Assembly: GCA_020428265.1 (NCBI GenBank)
Contig: JAGQND010000041.1
Span: 1-6,862, forward strand
DNA: 6,862 nt
Origin: Candidatus Saccharimonadota bacterium
GTDB lineage: Bacteria; Patescibacteriota; Saccharimonadia; Saccharimonadales; Saccharimonadaceae
Direction: 5' to 3'
Shown here: one piece after another, positions 1-5,802 of the stretch
How positions within the stretch are numbered: the first letter of the stretch is position 1
Layout: each line of letters opens with the position of its first letter
The notes under the pieces: model-generated
Database searches by the model: none
Told to the model about the DNA's origin: nothing
Seen by the model: only the letters and a program-made list of their open reading frames with translations
Program-made: the position numbers and the translations under genes

Positions 1-887
1 CTCTCGGCTGCAGCTGGGCTAGAATTATAAGTATCATCTATAATGATGCTGTTATTGAAGCCCTTAAATAACTTCATGCGGCCAGGTACAGGCTCTATTT
101 TATCTAGGCCATACTTAAGCTCGGTAGCGCTCAGGCTAAACTTTACACCTACGGCCGCTGCAGCCACAGCTGGGCGCAAATTATGCTCGCCAAGTACCTT
201 TATAGAGGCCTCGACAGTGCCTGCTACCTCTGGCGCAGTAAATACACCATGGTGGCCGTGCTGCACCGAAAATCCACTTCGCGCAAACCGATACTCCGCG
301 CCTTCGCCCGTACCATATGTATGTAAATTGCGATTAGTTATGTACTCGGCAAACCGACCGTCTATATCGTCGCGGTTTATAAGCGCTATCTGGCTAAAAT
401 TCGCCGCAGTAAGCTCCTCTTGCGCCACAGCCTCGATAGTCTGAAAAAACTCCATGTGCTCAGGCGTAACAGCGGTAACAACCGATATATATGGCTGCAA
501 ATACCTACCAAAAGCCGCAATTTCACCAGGATGATCGGTGCCAAGCTCCTGAACTATAACATCTACATCCGTAGGAGCTAGCACACGAGCCTGAGCCTGT
601 GACAAAACCTTTTGCCAAGCACCGAAACTTCGCACGTCATCTGGATAAGGTATGCCGAGTATTGCAAGAGGAACCGACATTTCGGTATTGTGATTACCCT
701 CGTGCAGTCGCACACGATAGCGCTGACTCAGCATGGTTGCTATAGCTGTTTTGGTGCTAGTTTTGCCCACGCTACCAGTCACAACAACTAGCTTTACCTC
801 TGGGTGACGCTGAAAATAAGCCACCACAGCTTCTTCGAGCTTGCGCTGTACACGTAACTTATATTTCTTACGGAGTCCGCTAAACAT
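1..887 (-). CDS. Mur ligase family protein, MurF-like (partial, C-terminus outside window)
   Basis: ATP-dependent amide ligase of the Mur family, most like MurF, which in the cytoplasm adds D-Ala-D-Ala to the UDP-MurNAc-peptide during peptidoglycan synthesis. I translated 295 residues on the minus strand from the ATG at 887; the frame is open at the left edge. Visible motifs are the P-loop TGSVGKTST (37-45), a substrate-loop GNHNTEMSVP (64-73), QELGTDHPGEI (113-123), GEHNLRPAVAAAAVG (233-247), PGRM (268-271) and DDTYNSSP (284-291, matching the DDSYNANP element of MurF). The P-loop comes at residue 37, so the N-terminal uridine-nucleotide-binding domain of standard MurF (roughly 80-100 residues) is absent. 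Either a diverged substrate is used or the domain is supplied elsewhere. The start is supported by a TATAAT box seven bases upstream, suggesting a leaderless mRNA. The ligase family is certain; the exact substrate is not. Confidence 0.88.
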   Translation of the reverse strand, partial: MFSGLRKKYKLRVQRKLEEAVVAYFQRHPEVKLVVVTGSVGKTSTKTAIATMLSQRYRVRLHEGNHNTEMSVPLAILGIPYPDDVRSFGAWQKVLSQAQARVLAPTDVDVIVQELGTDHPGEIAAFGRYLQPYISVVTAVTPEHMEFFQTIEAVAQEELTAANFSQIALINRDDIDGRFAEYITNRNLHTYGTGEGAEYRFARSGFSVQHGHHGVFTAPEVAGTVEASIKVLGEHNLRPAVAAAAVGVKFSLSATELKYGLDKIEPVPGRMKLFKGFNNSIIIDDTYNSSPAAAE

Positions 888-894
888 TTAGTAT

Positions 895-903
895 ATTATA
901 GCA
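895..903 (-). promoter_or_regulatory. Extended -10 promoter of the Mur ligase gene (leaderless)
   Basis: On the minus strand TGCTATAAT (903 to 895) is a perfect extended -10 element. Only seven bases (894-888) separate it from the ATG at 887, so transcription should begin at or next to the start codon. No Shine-Dalgarno sequence fits in this space. No convincing -35 box is seen. Confidence 0.6.
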
Positions 904-930
904 CCAATAACACCATAGAGCTTGCGCTTT

Positions 931-959
931 TTTACTAAATGCGTCAAACTAGTTATGGT
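931..959 (+). promoter_or_regulatory. Possible promoter of the small RNA
   Basis: TTTACT (931-936) and TATGGT (954-959) are separated by 17 bases, directly before the structured region that begins at 960. Both boxes are weak matches (four of six each), and the predicted start would fall a few bases inside the first stem, so the real promoter may differ. Confidence 0.3.
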
Positions 960-1090
960 TGCTGGTGCGCAACATGGGGCAACCCGTTTGCGCGGCAAAA
1001 ACAAACACACACCACCAAACTCGTGCCCCGGGTGGGCGCGCAACAGCATCGATTCAAAACTACCTCTTAACAGGGGTAGTTTTATGTTTT
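960..1090 (+). ncRNA. Candidate structured small RNA with its own terminator
   Basis: This stretch between the divergent Mur ligase and DUF308 genes can fold into one long hairpin followed by an intrinsic terminator. Stem 1 pairs 960-970 with 1038-1048 (ten base pairs and one G-A mismatch). Stem 2 pairs GGGGCA (976-981) with TGCCCC (1024-1029). Stem 3 pairs GTTTG (986-990) with CAAAC (1016-1020). The apical part, about 991-1015, is A/C-rich and should be single-stranded. ACCC (982-985) could also pair with GGGT (1030-1033), giving a pseudoknot with stem 2. I do not recognise an RNA family: the SRP RNA consensus and the tmRNA and RNase P cores are not there. An alternative is a long structured leader of the DUF308 gene, but the terminator at 1056-1083 argues for a separate transcript. 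Confidence 0.5.
1056..1083 (+). terminator. Intrinsic terminator after the small RNA
   Basis: AAAACTACC (1056-1064) pairs perfectly with GGTAGTTTT (1075-1083) around a ten-base loop containing TTAACAGG. A T-rich tract (1081-1091) follows. The loop resembles that of the terminator at 2295-2327. Confidence 0.75.
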
Positions 1091-1124
1091 TGTGGTGAGT
1101 TTTGCACAGGCATAAATAAAAATG

Positions 1125-1159
1125 TTGTGCTTTTTATACAAAAGGAGTATACCTATAAG
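1125..1159 (+). promoter_or_regulatory. Possible promoter of the DUF308 gene
   Basis: TTGTGC (1125-1130) and TATACC (1148-1153) are 17 bases apart; an overlapping TATAAG (1154-1159) is a better -10 but lacks a matching -35. Either would start transcription just upstream of the Shine-Dalgarno sequence of the ATG at 1182 and downstream of the terminator at 1083. Confidence 0.3.
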
Positions 1160-1181
1160 CACAAGGCAATTTGGAGGGAGT

Positions 1182-1718
1182 ATGAGTACAAAAGAGTATC
1201 TCGACGGTCGTCAACACGGACTCGTCGTTATGCAGGGCCTCGTAACATTATTGTTCGGGGTGGTTGCACTGTTCTTTCCTGGGTTGACCTTAGCCAACCT
1301 AGTGCTACTATTTGCCGTCTACGTATCGGTAGTCGGAGTAGTCGAGCTCGTCCACGGATTCCGTGACCTCGGCAGGAGTAATACCTATTGGTTCTCACTT
1401 CTTGTCGGTCTCGTTCTCGTGGGAGCGGGTGTCTATCTGGTGCGAAATCCAGACATGACCCAGAGTGCCTTTTTGGCATTCGCAGGTGCACTCGTGCTCG
1501 TGCGCGGACTTGCAGACCTATTTGTGTCGGCATTTCTCAGCAGCGAGAGCGATCACCGTACACTTTGGGTAGTCACGGGAGTAGTCGGCGTAGTTGCCGG
1601 TCTATTACTCTGGCGCTATCCGGTTGCAGGTGTCCTAGACTTTGTCTGGGTACTAGGCCTGTACGCATTGGTTTTAGGGTCTGTCGGCCTTGCACTGGCC
1701 TCACGCCTCAAAAGCTAG
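1182..1718 (+). CDS. DUF308/HdeD-like six-helix membrane protein
   Basis: A 178-residue integral membrane protein of the DUF308 (HdeD-like) family. Six hydrophobic segments are visible at about 13-33, 37-58, 69-87, 93-117, 127-144 and 149-172. They form three two-helix repeats, each with a proline turn between the helices (FFPGLT, VRNPDMT and WRYPVAG). HdeD of E. coli is linked to acid resistance, but the biochemical role of the family is unknown. I chose the ATG at 1182 because GGAGGG (1173-1178) lies just upstream. An in-frame ATG at 1122 would add 20 residues but has no such site and probably precedes the transcription start. The gene is bounded by terminators on both sides (1083 and 1766), so it is probably transcribed alone. 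Family assignment is by fold pattern and repeats. Confidence 0.82.
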   Translation: MSTKEYLDGRQHGLVVMQGLVTLLFGVVALFFPGLTLANLVLLFAVYVSVVGVVELVHGFRDLGRSNTYWFSLLVGLVLVGAGVYLVRNPDMTQSAFLAFAGALVLVRGLADLFVSAFLSSESDHRTLWVVTGVVGVVAGLLLWRYPVAGVLDFVWVLGLYALVLGSVGLALASRLKS

Positions 1719-1765
1719 ACCTCGCTACTACATAAAAACAAGTTGTCAAAATCTATAAACTTTAG

Positions 1766-1797
1766 GTCTCCGTCGTAGCCTTGTCGACGGAGACTTT
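1766..1797 (+). terminator. Intrinsic terminator of the DUF308 gene
   Basis: GTCTCCGTCG (1766-1775) pairs perfectly with CGACGGAGAC (1785-1794) around a nine-base loop, followed by TTTATGTAATTT. It lies 47 bases after the DUF308 stop codon. The T-tract is short and interrupted. Confidence 0.7.
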
Positions 1798-1824
1798 ATG
1801 TAATTTAGCGTAATCACTATGTTT

Positions 1825-1851
1825 TTGACGCTATATGTGATTTAATATAAG
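1825..1851 (+). promoter_or_regulatory. Probable promoter of the RRM gene
   Basis: TTGACG (1825-1830) and TATAAG (1846-1851) each match five of six consensus bases, but the spacer is only 15 bases. A start near 1858 gives a leader of about 90 bases before the ATG at 1948, long for this compact region. I see no strong hairpin in that leader. Confidence 0.45.
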
Positions 1852-1947
1852 GGTTCAGAAGCAGCGCCGAAATACGTGTAAAATGTTACCCCGTACGTCC
1901 GCAGTTGGTCGATCTGACAGCAGTATTAGTAACAAGAGAGTATTTCA

Positions 1948-2283
1948 ATGGCAACGCAAAATCTATTTATTGGTAGCCTAGCATTCGCTACTACCGATGA
2001 CAGCCTACGCGCTCACTTTGAGCAAGTTGGCCCAGTGGCTAGCGCACGTGTCGTAACAGACCGTGATAGCGGCCGCTCAAAAGGTTTTGGTTTCGTAGAG
2101 TTCGAAAACGAAGACGACAACCAAAAAGCAATTGATCAGCTTAACGGCAAGGAACTCGATGGCCGCGCGATTAACGTAAGTGTCGCACGTCCACGCGAGG
2201 AACGTCCACGCCGCGACGACAACCGCAACGGCGGTGGTCACCGTGGTGGCAACGGCGGTTCATTCCGTCAGCGCAGCTGGTAA
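1948..2283 (+). CDS. RRM-domain RNA-binding protein with glycine/arginine-rich tail
   Basis: A 111-residue protein made of a single RNA-recognition motif (about 4-82) and a short basic, disordered tail (about 83-111) rich in Arg, Gly and Asn. RNP2 is LFIGSL (6-11) and RNP1 is KGFGFVEF (45-52), with the aromatic residues that stack on RNA intact (F7, F47, F49). It is the bacterial type known from cyanobacterial Rbp proteins, which bind mRNA in the cytoplasm and are often cold-induced; cold induction here is inference. AAGAGAG about eight bases before the ATG can serve as the ribosome-binding site. The gene has its own promoter candidate and a strong terminator, so it is a single-gene unit. The long leader could be a site of autoregulation. 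Confidence 0.93.
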   Translation: MATQNLFIGSLAFATTDDSLRAHFEQVGPVASARVVTDRDSGRSKGFGFVEFENEDDNQKAIDQLNGKELDGRAINVSVARPREERPRRDDNRNGGGHRGGNGGSFRQRSW

Positions 2284-2294
2284 TTCACACCTTT

Positions 2295-2327
2295 ATAAAT
2301 AGCCCCCTAACAGGGGTTATTTATTTT
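2295..2327. terminator. Shared hairpin terminator between convergent RRM and nadD genes
   Basis: ATAAATAGCCCC (2295-2306) pairs with GGGGTTATTTAT (2313-2324), twelve pairs including one G-U, around the loop CTAACA. T-rich sequence follows on the plus strand (2317-2327) and a weaker T-rich flank follows on the minus strand, so it may stop both the RRM transcript and the nadD transcript. Confidence 0.82.
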
Positions 2328-2343
2328 GTCACATACTCGGGTG

Positions 2344-2936
2344 TCAGGGTGCGACCCTGAGCAGTTCGTACACCGAAGCACTCACTAGGCACCTAACCGA
2401 ACGATGCTGACTAAGGCGCGTACGCACTTCGGTAGAGCTTACGTCCATCTCGGGCACTTTAAGCAAGTCTACATTACTACCCACTAAGCCCATGTCGTAC
2501 CCAGGGCGCTCTATCACTAACATTGGTAAGTTTTGCTTCATCCAGTCACCCGACTGCCATGTGTCCATACTAGCGTACGAGTCTGCGCCGTATACCCATA
2601 TAAACCTGCGTTCTGGGTATTTATCATAAAATATTGCACAGTATCTATAGTTTCCGTATGCTCAGCTCGCATAAGCTCATCGTCGCGTATAGCTATATTC
2701 ACGGTCCGCGTCACGGCATCACGAGCTAGGGCGTTCACTAACTCCAGTCGACGCTCGAGCGGCACATCAATATTTTTATCTTGGCGACTACCACTTGGTA
2801 GCAGCCATACATCGCCATTTACCTGTTCGCCATAGTCCACGCAAGCCTGCAAAACATTTAAATGCGCCACAGTAGGCGGGTTAAATGCTCCGCCGTATAT
2901 TATGGTATTTTTGGGGGTTTCTGGCTGTCGTTTCAT
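2344..2936 (-). pseudogene. nadD: nadD, nicotinate-nucleotide adenylyltransferase, interrupted by a one-base frameshift
   Basis: NadD joins ATP and nicotinate mononucleotide to make deamido-NAD, the step before NadE. The minus-strand frame from the ATG at 2936 has the nucleotidyl-transferase motif GGAFNPPTVAH (15-25; the first His of the usual HxGH is Thr, the second His is kept). After Q101-Y-F it leaves the NadD pattern. The correct continuation lies one frame away: YDKYPERRFIWVYGADSYAS, then MDTWQSGDW, ending with VSSTEVR, the ISSTxIR signature of the family. One extra T in the minus-strand TTTT run (2628-2631) restores a single 197-residue protein, a normal NadD length. Everything else is well conserved, so this is a recent mutation or an assembly error. 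The ribosome-binding site AAGGA lies just before the ATG. The gene diverges from nadE across the NrtR-type operator. Confidence 0.85.
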
Positions 2937-2949
2937 GTCATTTCCTTAT

Positions 2950-2970
2950 TTAGTGTTGACTTTACACTAA
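2950..2970. promoter_or_regulatory. Palindromic operator, probable NrtR site, in the nadD-nadE intergenic region
   Basis: TTAGTGT (2950-2956) and ACACTAA (2964-2970) form a perfect seven-base inverted repeat with a seven-base spacer. It covers the nadE -35 box and lies just upstream of nadD, so a bound repressor could block both genes. A site with identical arms recurs at 6809-6829. NrtR, encoded 1.5 kb away, is the natural candidate; the assignment is inference. Confidence 0.75.
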
Positions 2971-2984
2971 CTAGTTGATATCCT
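2956..2984 (+). promoter_or_regulatory. nadE promoter
   Basis: TTGACT (2956-2961) and TATCCT (2979-2984) are separated by 17 bases. Transcription would start near 2991, downstream of the in-frame GTG at 2987, which supports the ATG at 3023 as the nadE start. The -35 box is embedded in the palindromic operator. Confidence 0.65.
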
Positions 2985-3022
2985 AAGTGTATACAACTTA
3001 CCAGCAAAATGCAAGAGGAAAT

Positions 3023-3832
3023 ATGGAATCGCTACAAGCAAAAATCATAAACGAACTAAATGTTAAGCCCCACATAGACCCCGCCGAAGAAATCGAAAAG
3101 CGTACTAATTTCTTGGCTGATTACTTGCTCGACTCTCAACTTGACGGCTATGTACTCGGCATTTCTGGCGGACAAGATTCCCTGCTGGCTGGCCTATTAG
3201 CTCAGCGCGCCGTAAACCAACTTCGCGTAAACGGCCAAGACGTGGCGTTCCATGCCCTGCTCCTACCCTATGGTACTCAAGCTGACCGCGCCGACGTGGA
3301 CCTAGCCATAAATACAATTCAGCCTAGCACGGTGCACGAGCATAACATCAAACCTGCCGTAGATGCCTACGAACAAACATACAATTCAGGCGAAGTAATC
3401 ATGAGCGACTTTGGCAAAGGCAACATAAAAGCCCGACAGCGCATGATAGCCCACTATGCCCTAGCCGGCGAGCTAAAACTTATAGTCATAGGCACCGACC
3501 ACGCAGCCGAAGCTGTGACGGGATTCTACACCAAGTACGGCGACGGCGGAGCTGACATATTGCCACTATTCGGACTCAATAAACGACAGGGCAAGCAGCT
3601 CCTGCGTGAGCTTAATGCGCCAGAACAGCTCATCACCAAGCAGCCCACCGCCGACCTGCTCGACGCCAAACCAGGGCAAACAGATGAATCTGAGCTCGGT
3701 TTGAGTTATGATGATATAGACGATTACCTAGAGGGCAAGGTTATTGACCCTACAGCTGCCCACAAAATCGAACAAAGATATTTATCGTCGCAGCACAAAC
3801 GTAATTTACCAGTAACACCGAGGTTTCAATGA
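3023..3832 (+). CDS. nadE: NadE, ammonia-dependent NAD synthetase
   Basis: NadE converts deamido-NAD to NAD in the cytoplasm using ATP and ammonia, the final step of NAD synthesis. The protein is 269 residues, close to the E. coli enzyme (275) and very similar along its length. The PP-loop SGGQDS is at 48-53, the LPYGTQAD segment at 81-88, the substrate loop GTDHAAEAVTGFYTKYGDGG at 157-176, NKRQGKQLL at 186-194, and the closing Y-DDIDDYLEG at 229-238. There is no glutaminase domain, so free ammonia is needed. The ATG at 3023 is chosen because AAGAGGA sits just upstream and alignment with E. coli NadE starts there; the GTG at 2987 lies before the predicted transcription start. It overlaps the next gene by ATGA, so the two are translationally coupled. 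Confidence 0.96.
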   Translation: MESLQAKIINELNVKPHIDPAEEIEKRTNFLADYLLDSQLDGYVLGISGGQDSLLAGLLAQRAVNQLRVNGQDVAFHALLLPYGTQADRADVDLAINTIQPSTVHEHNIKPAVDAYEQTYNSGEVIMSDFGKGNIKARQRMIAHYALAGELKLIVIGTDHAAEAVTGFYTKYGDGGADILPLFGLNKRQGKQLLRELNAPEQLITKQPTADLLDAKPGQTDESELGLSYDDIDDYLEGKVIDPTAAHKIEQRYLSSQHKRNLPVTPRFQ

Positions 3833-4443
3833 CAAAATTCTACTACGTCCGACACGGCGAATCACAACTAAATATACAGCCCGACATAATCGGCGGACGC
3901 TCCAACCATGTAGAGTTGACCGAACGTGGCGTACGACAAGCCCAAGCATTTGGCCGATGGCTCTCTAGGTCTTACATGCGGCCCGACCACATAGTTTCAT
4001 CGCCTGCGGTGCGCACCATGCAAACTCTTCGCCATAGTATAGGTGATGTTGCATTTACAACAGATGATAGGTTGCAAGAGCTCGACCAAGGCGTCAAAAC
4101 AGGCGCACCGCGCGTCGAAACATACAACCCAGCGGTTCGCCAAATCATCAACGAGCAGCAGTTAGATTTCAAGTTTGACCAGGGCGAATCCATACAAGAT
4201 GTCATGAATCGCAACATGGAATACGTAGACGAAAAATCAGCCGAATCGCCAGATGACACGTTTTTGATATTCGGTCACGGCTTTGCCATACGCTCACTTG
4301 TAGGGGCCATAAACAACTTAAACCACGACGAAATAGTGTTCGGTCTCAAAACCCCCAATACATCGCTTACACTCGTAGAAACCGATGGTCCACACCGTAG
4401 AGTTAAATTCGTGGGCATACAGGTGTCTGACAGTGAGGTATAA
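3829..4443 (+). CDS. Histidine phosphatase family protein in the NAD operon
   Basis: A 204-residue member of the histidine phosphatase (phosphoglycerate-mutase-like) superfamily, likely a cytoplasmic small-molecule phosphatase. The nucleophile motif is RHGES (8-12). SSPAVRTMQT (57-66) carries the phosphate-binding Arg, QEL (83-85) a candidate acid residue, and the second catalytic His is in FGHGF (148-152). The start overlaps the nadE stop by ATGA, so nadE and this gene are coupled. That suggests a role in nucleotide or NAD turnover, for example dephosphorylating a pyridine-nucleotide intermediate, but the substrate cannot be read from the sequence. Other members act on alpha-ribazole phosphate, phosphoglycerate or sugar phosphates. 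A second, unrelated member of the superfamily lies at 5787-6725. Confidence 0.9.
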   Translation: MTKFYYVRHGESQLNIQPDIIGGRSNHVELTERGVRQAQAFGRWLSRSYMRPDHIVSSPAVRTMQTLRHSIGDVAFTTDDRLQELDQGVKTGAPRVETYNPAVRQIINEQQLDFKFDQGESIQDVMNRNMEYVDEKSAESPDDTFLIFGHGFAIRSLVGAINNLNHDEIVFGLKTPNTSLTLVETDGPHRRVKFVGIQVSDSEV

Positions 4444-4444
4444 T
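4439..4444 (+). promoter_or_regulatory. Candidate -10 box giving a leaderless nrtR transcript
   Basis: TATAAT (4439-4444) overlaps the stop codon of the phosphatase gene and sits six bases before the nrtR ATG at 4451, the same spacing as at 5180. No good -35 box is present 17-18 bases upstream, so this may add to readthrough from the nadE promoter. Confidence 0.4.
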
Positions 4445-4450
4445 AAAACT

Positions 4451-5128
4451 ATGCAATACACGGGCGAATACAAGCCACCTATACTAACTGTCGATGCGGT
4501 GATTTTTCAGCTGATAGGAGGCGAATTAAACGTACTACTGATAGAGCGCCCCGACGAACCATTCAAGGGATCGTGGGCACTACCTGGCGGCTACAGCTCC
4601 GAGGGCGAAACTACACTAAACTCACTCGAGCGTATAGTTCAGCAAAAAGCTGGGGTAGATGTCGAAAACGACCTGCGCTACATAGAGCAACTATACACTT
4701 TCGACACCGTAGCACGCGACCCTCGTGGCCACGCAGTATCTGTAACATACATGGGATGTGGGCAAGAAATAGTGCCAGAAGGTGGGCGAGCGCACACGGC
4801 GTTTTTCCCTGTTGGCAACCTACCTAGCCTAGCCTATGACCATGCAAATATCATAGCCTACGCGCACGAGCGTCTGCAGTCTAAGCTAACTTACACCAAT
4901 AGTATATATGCATTTTTGCCAGCTAAATTCACACTCACCGAGCTTCAAGACGCCTACGAGGCAATTCTGATGCGCGAGCTCGACAAGCGTAATTTCCGCA
5001 AAAAATTCCTAAGCTTAGGACTCATAACCGAAACAGCCGAAATGCGCAAAGGTGGCGCGCACCGCCCAGCTAAACTATACAAGTTCAACTCACCAACACT
5101 CGAGTCGCTATCTCGTAGTTTTGACTAA
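4451..5128 (+). CDS. nrtR: NrtR, Nudix-related transcriptional regulator of NAD metabolism
   Basis: A 225-residue protein with an N-terminal Nudix domain (about 10-145) and a C-terminal winged-helix DNA-binding domain (about 150-215, with FTLTELQDAYE at 160-170 and FRKKFLSLGLI at 182-192), the NrtR architecture. In known NrtR proteins ADP-ribose binding to the Nudix domain releases DNA. The Nudix box begins GGYSSEGE (46-53), but the catalytic REUxEExG part reads RIVQQKAG (61-68), so all the metal-binding glutamates are lost. This fits a sensor without hydrolase activity. The ATG at 4451 is eight bases after the phosphatase stop, and the nearest ribosome-binding-like GAGGT is about 12 bases away, so translation may be coupled or leaderless. 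Likely targets are the two palindromes at 2950-2970 and 6809-6829. Confidence 0.92.
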   Translation: MQYTGEYKPPILTVDAVIFQLIGGELNVLLIERPDEPFKGSWALPGGYSSEGETTLNSLERIVQQKAGVDVENDLRYIEQLYTFDTVARDPRGHAVSVTYMGCGQEIVPEGGRAHTAFFPVGNLPSLAYDHANIIAYAHERLQSKLTYTNSIYAFLPAKFTLTELQDAYEAILMRELDKRNFRKKFLSLGLITETAEMRKGGAHRPAKLYKFNSPTLESLSRSFD

Positions 5129-5155
5129 TTTACCCCTGTAATTTAGTAGCTAATA

Positions 5156-5185
5156 TTGACAAAAAGCATAGTTTTGTGCTATAAT
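5156..5185 (+). promoter_or_regulatory. Near-consensus promoter of the unknown ribozyme-linked gene
   Basis: TTGACA (5156-5161) and TATAAT (5180-5185) are both perfect, with an 18-base spacer. It is the strongest promoter in the window. The start should fall near 5192, where an in-frame ATG lies, and the transcript would begin with a small hairpin (GGGTC 5195-5199 with GACCC 5203-5207). Confidence 0.88.
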
Positions 5186-5245
5186 ATAAATATGGGGTCA
5201 CCGACCCTTACCTTCACAATTAGCTACGGAATTAAGGAGTCAGTC

Positions 5246-5758
5246 ATGACTGCCACCACTCGCGAAGTCACCAGCAACAGCCCGTACGGCAGCGTGTTCA
5301 TCAGCATCACCGTCGATGGCGGAACCGATGAGGTGAACGAAAACATCGCCCGCGCGGCGGTCATCGGTGCATATGGCACCCTTGGCAATATCAACTCGCG
5401 GCTGATGATGTTCGCCGAGCCGGGCGACCAACGATTTGACAGTTCGATCTCGAACACCATCAAGGCGAACGGTATCGCCCTGACCATCACTGCCGAGTAC
5501 TCATACCAGTCGAGCGCCATGCTCGTACTAGCTGGGTGCTTGGAACAAGTCGGATCGGCATGCTCCAGTGCTATCTCCAGTGTTGTGCCGTTCGATCAAG
5601 AGCGGATCGCCCGCGTGGTAACTATGAGCCAGGGCATGATGCAACCCATGCAGCCCCAGTTCGCCGTGCAGCCGCAAGTGCCGCAACAAGCAACGCAGCC
5701 CCTGCGAGTTCAGACGAACAGTACATCGGACGAACCCAGCACGGGTCAGTACCTCTAG
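5246..5758 (+). CDS. Protein of unknown function, followed by a hammerhead ribozyme
   Basis: I do not recognise this 170-residue protein. Its first 125 residues look folded, with likely beta strands at GSVFISITV (15-23) and GIALTITAEY (76-85), a small-residue helix around 90-113, and cysteines at 98 and 106. Residues 130-170 are a low-complexity tail rich in Gln, Pro and Met, then Ser/Thr. There is no signal peptide or clear membrane helix. AAGGAG ending six bases before the ATG at 5246 is the best ribosome-binding site in the window. An in-frame ATG at 5192, six bases after the TATAAT, could start a leaderless form 18 residues longer. Codon use differs from the neighbours: isoleucine is essentially ATC/ATT where nadE and nrtR use ATA freely. 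That suggests high expression or transfer. There is no terminator right after the stop; a hammerhead motif begins 40 bases on. Confidence 0.72.
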   Translation: MTATTREVTSNSPYGSVFISITVDGGTDEVNENIARAAVIGAYGTLGNINSRLMMFAEPGDQRFDSSISNTIKANGIALTITAEYSYQSSAMLVLAGCLEQVGSACSSAISSVVPFDQERIARVVTMSQGMMQPMQPQFAVQPQVPQQATQPLRVQTNSTSDEPSTGQYL

Positions 5759-5765
5759 TGGTACC

Positions 5766-5802
5766 GCTGCTTCCAAATTCCGTAAGTTATTTGTGGAGCA
5801 GC
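5766..5802 (+). other. Hairpin that can compete with the hammerhead
   Basis: GCTGCT-T-CC (5766-5774) pairs with GGAGCAGC (5795-5802), eight pairs with one bulged T, and can extend inward with A/T pairs. Its right arm includes 5798-5802, which is also the 5' strand of hammerhead stem III, so the two folds exclude each other. It lies between the stop codon of the unknown gene and the cleavage site. Confidence 0.5.

Noticed and set aside
43..444. Plus-strand open frame of 133 codons
   Set aside because: It lies wholly antisense to the Mur ligase, which has the full set of family motifs; the plus-strand product has no recognisable pattern.
959..1366. Open frame across the small RNA and the start of the DUF308 gene
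   Set aside because: It runs through a terminator hairpin and overlaps the DUF308 gene in another frame; its product resembles nothing and it has no ribosome-binding site.
2620..2640. Programmed -1 frameshift in nadD
   Set aside because: The shift needed is -1, but the site (CAA TAT TTT) does not match the X XXY YYZ slippery heptamer and I see no pausing element, so an indel is simpler.
2987..3022. GTG at 2987 as the nadE start
   Set aside because: It precedes the predicted transcription start and has no ribosome-binding site; the ATG at 3023 has AAGAGGA upstream and fits the NadE N-terminus.
4385..4450. Longer nrtR starting upstream within the phosphatase gene
   Set aside because: The NrtR family begins near the MQYTGEY start, and the extra 22 residues would be coded out of frame inside the phosphatase gene.
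4611..4619. ACACTAA within nrtR as a third operator
   Set aside because: Only one arm is present; no TTAGTGT partner lies at the right distance.
5297..5420. Other CTGATGA strings (plus strand near 5401, minus strand near 5306) as more hammerheads
   Set aside because: Neither is followed by a stem II hairpin and GAA, and no stem III or I partners are present.
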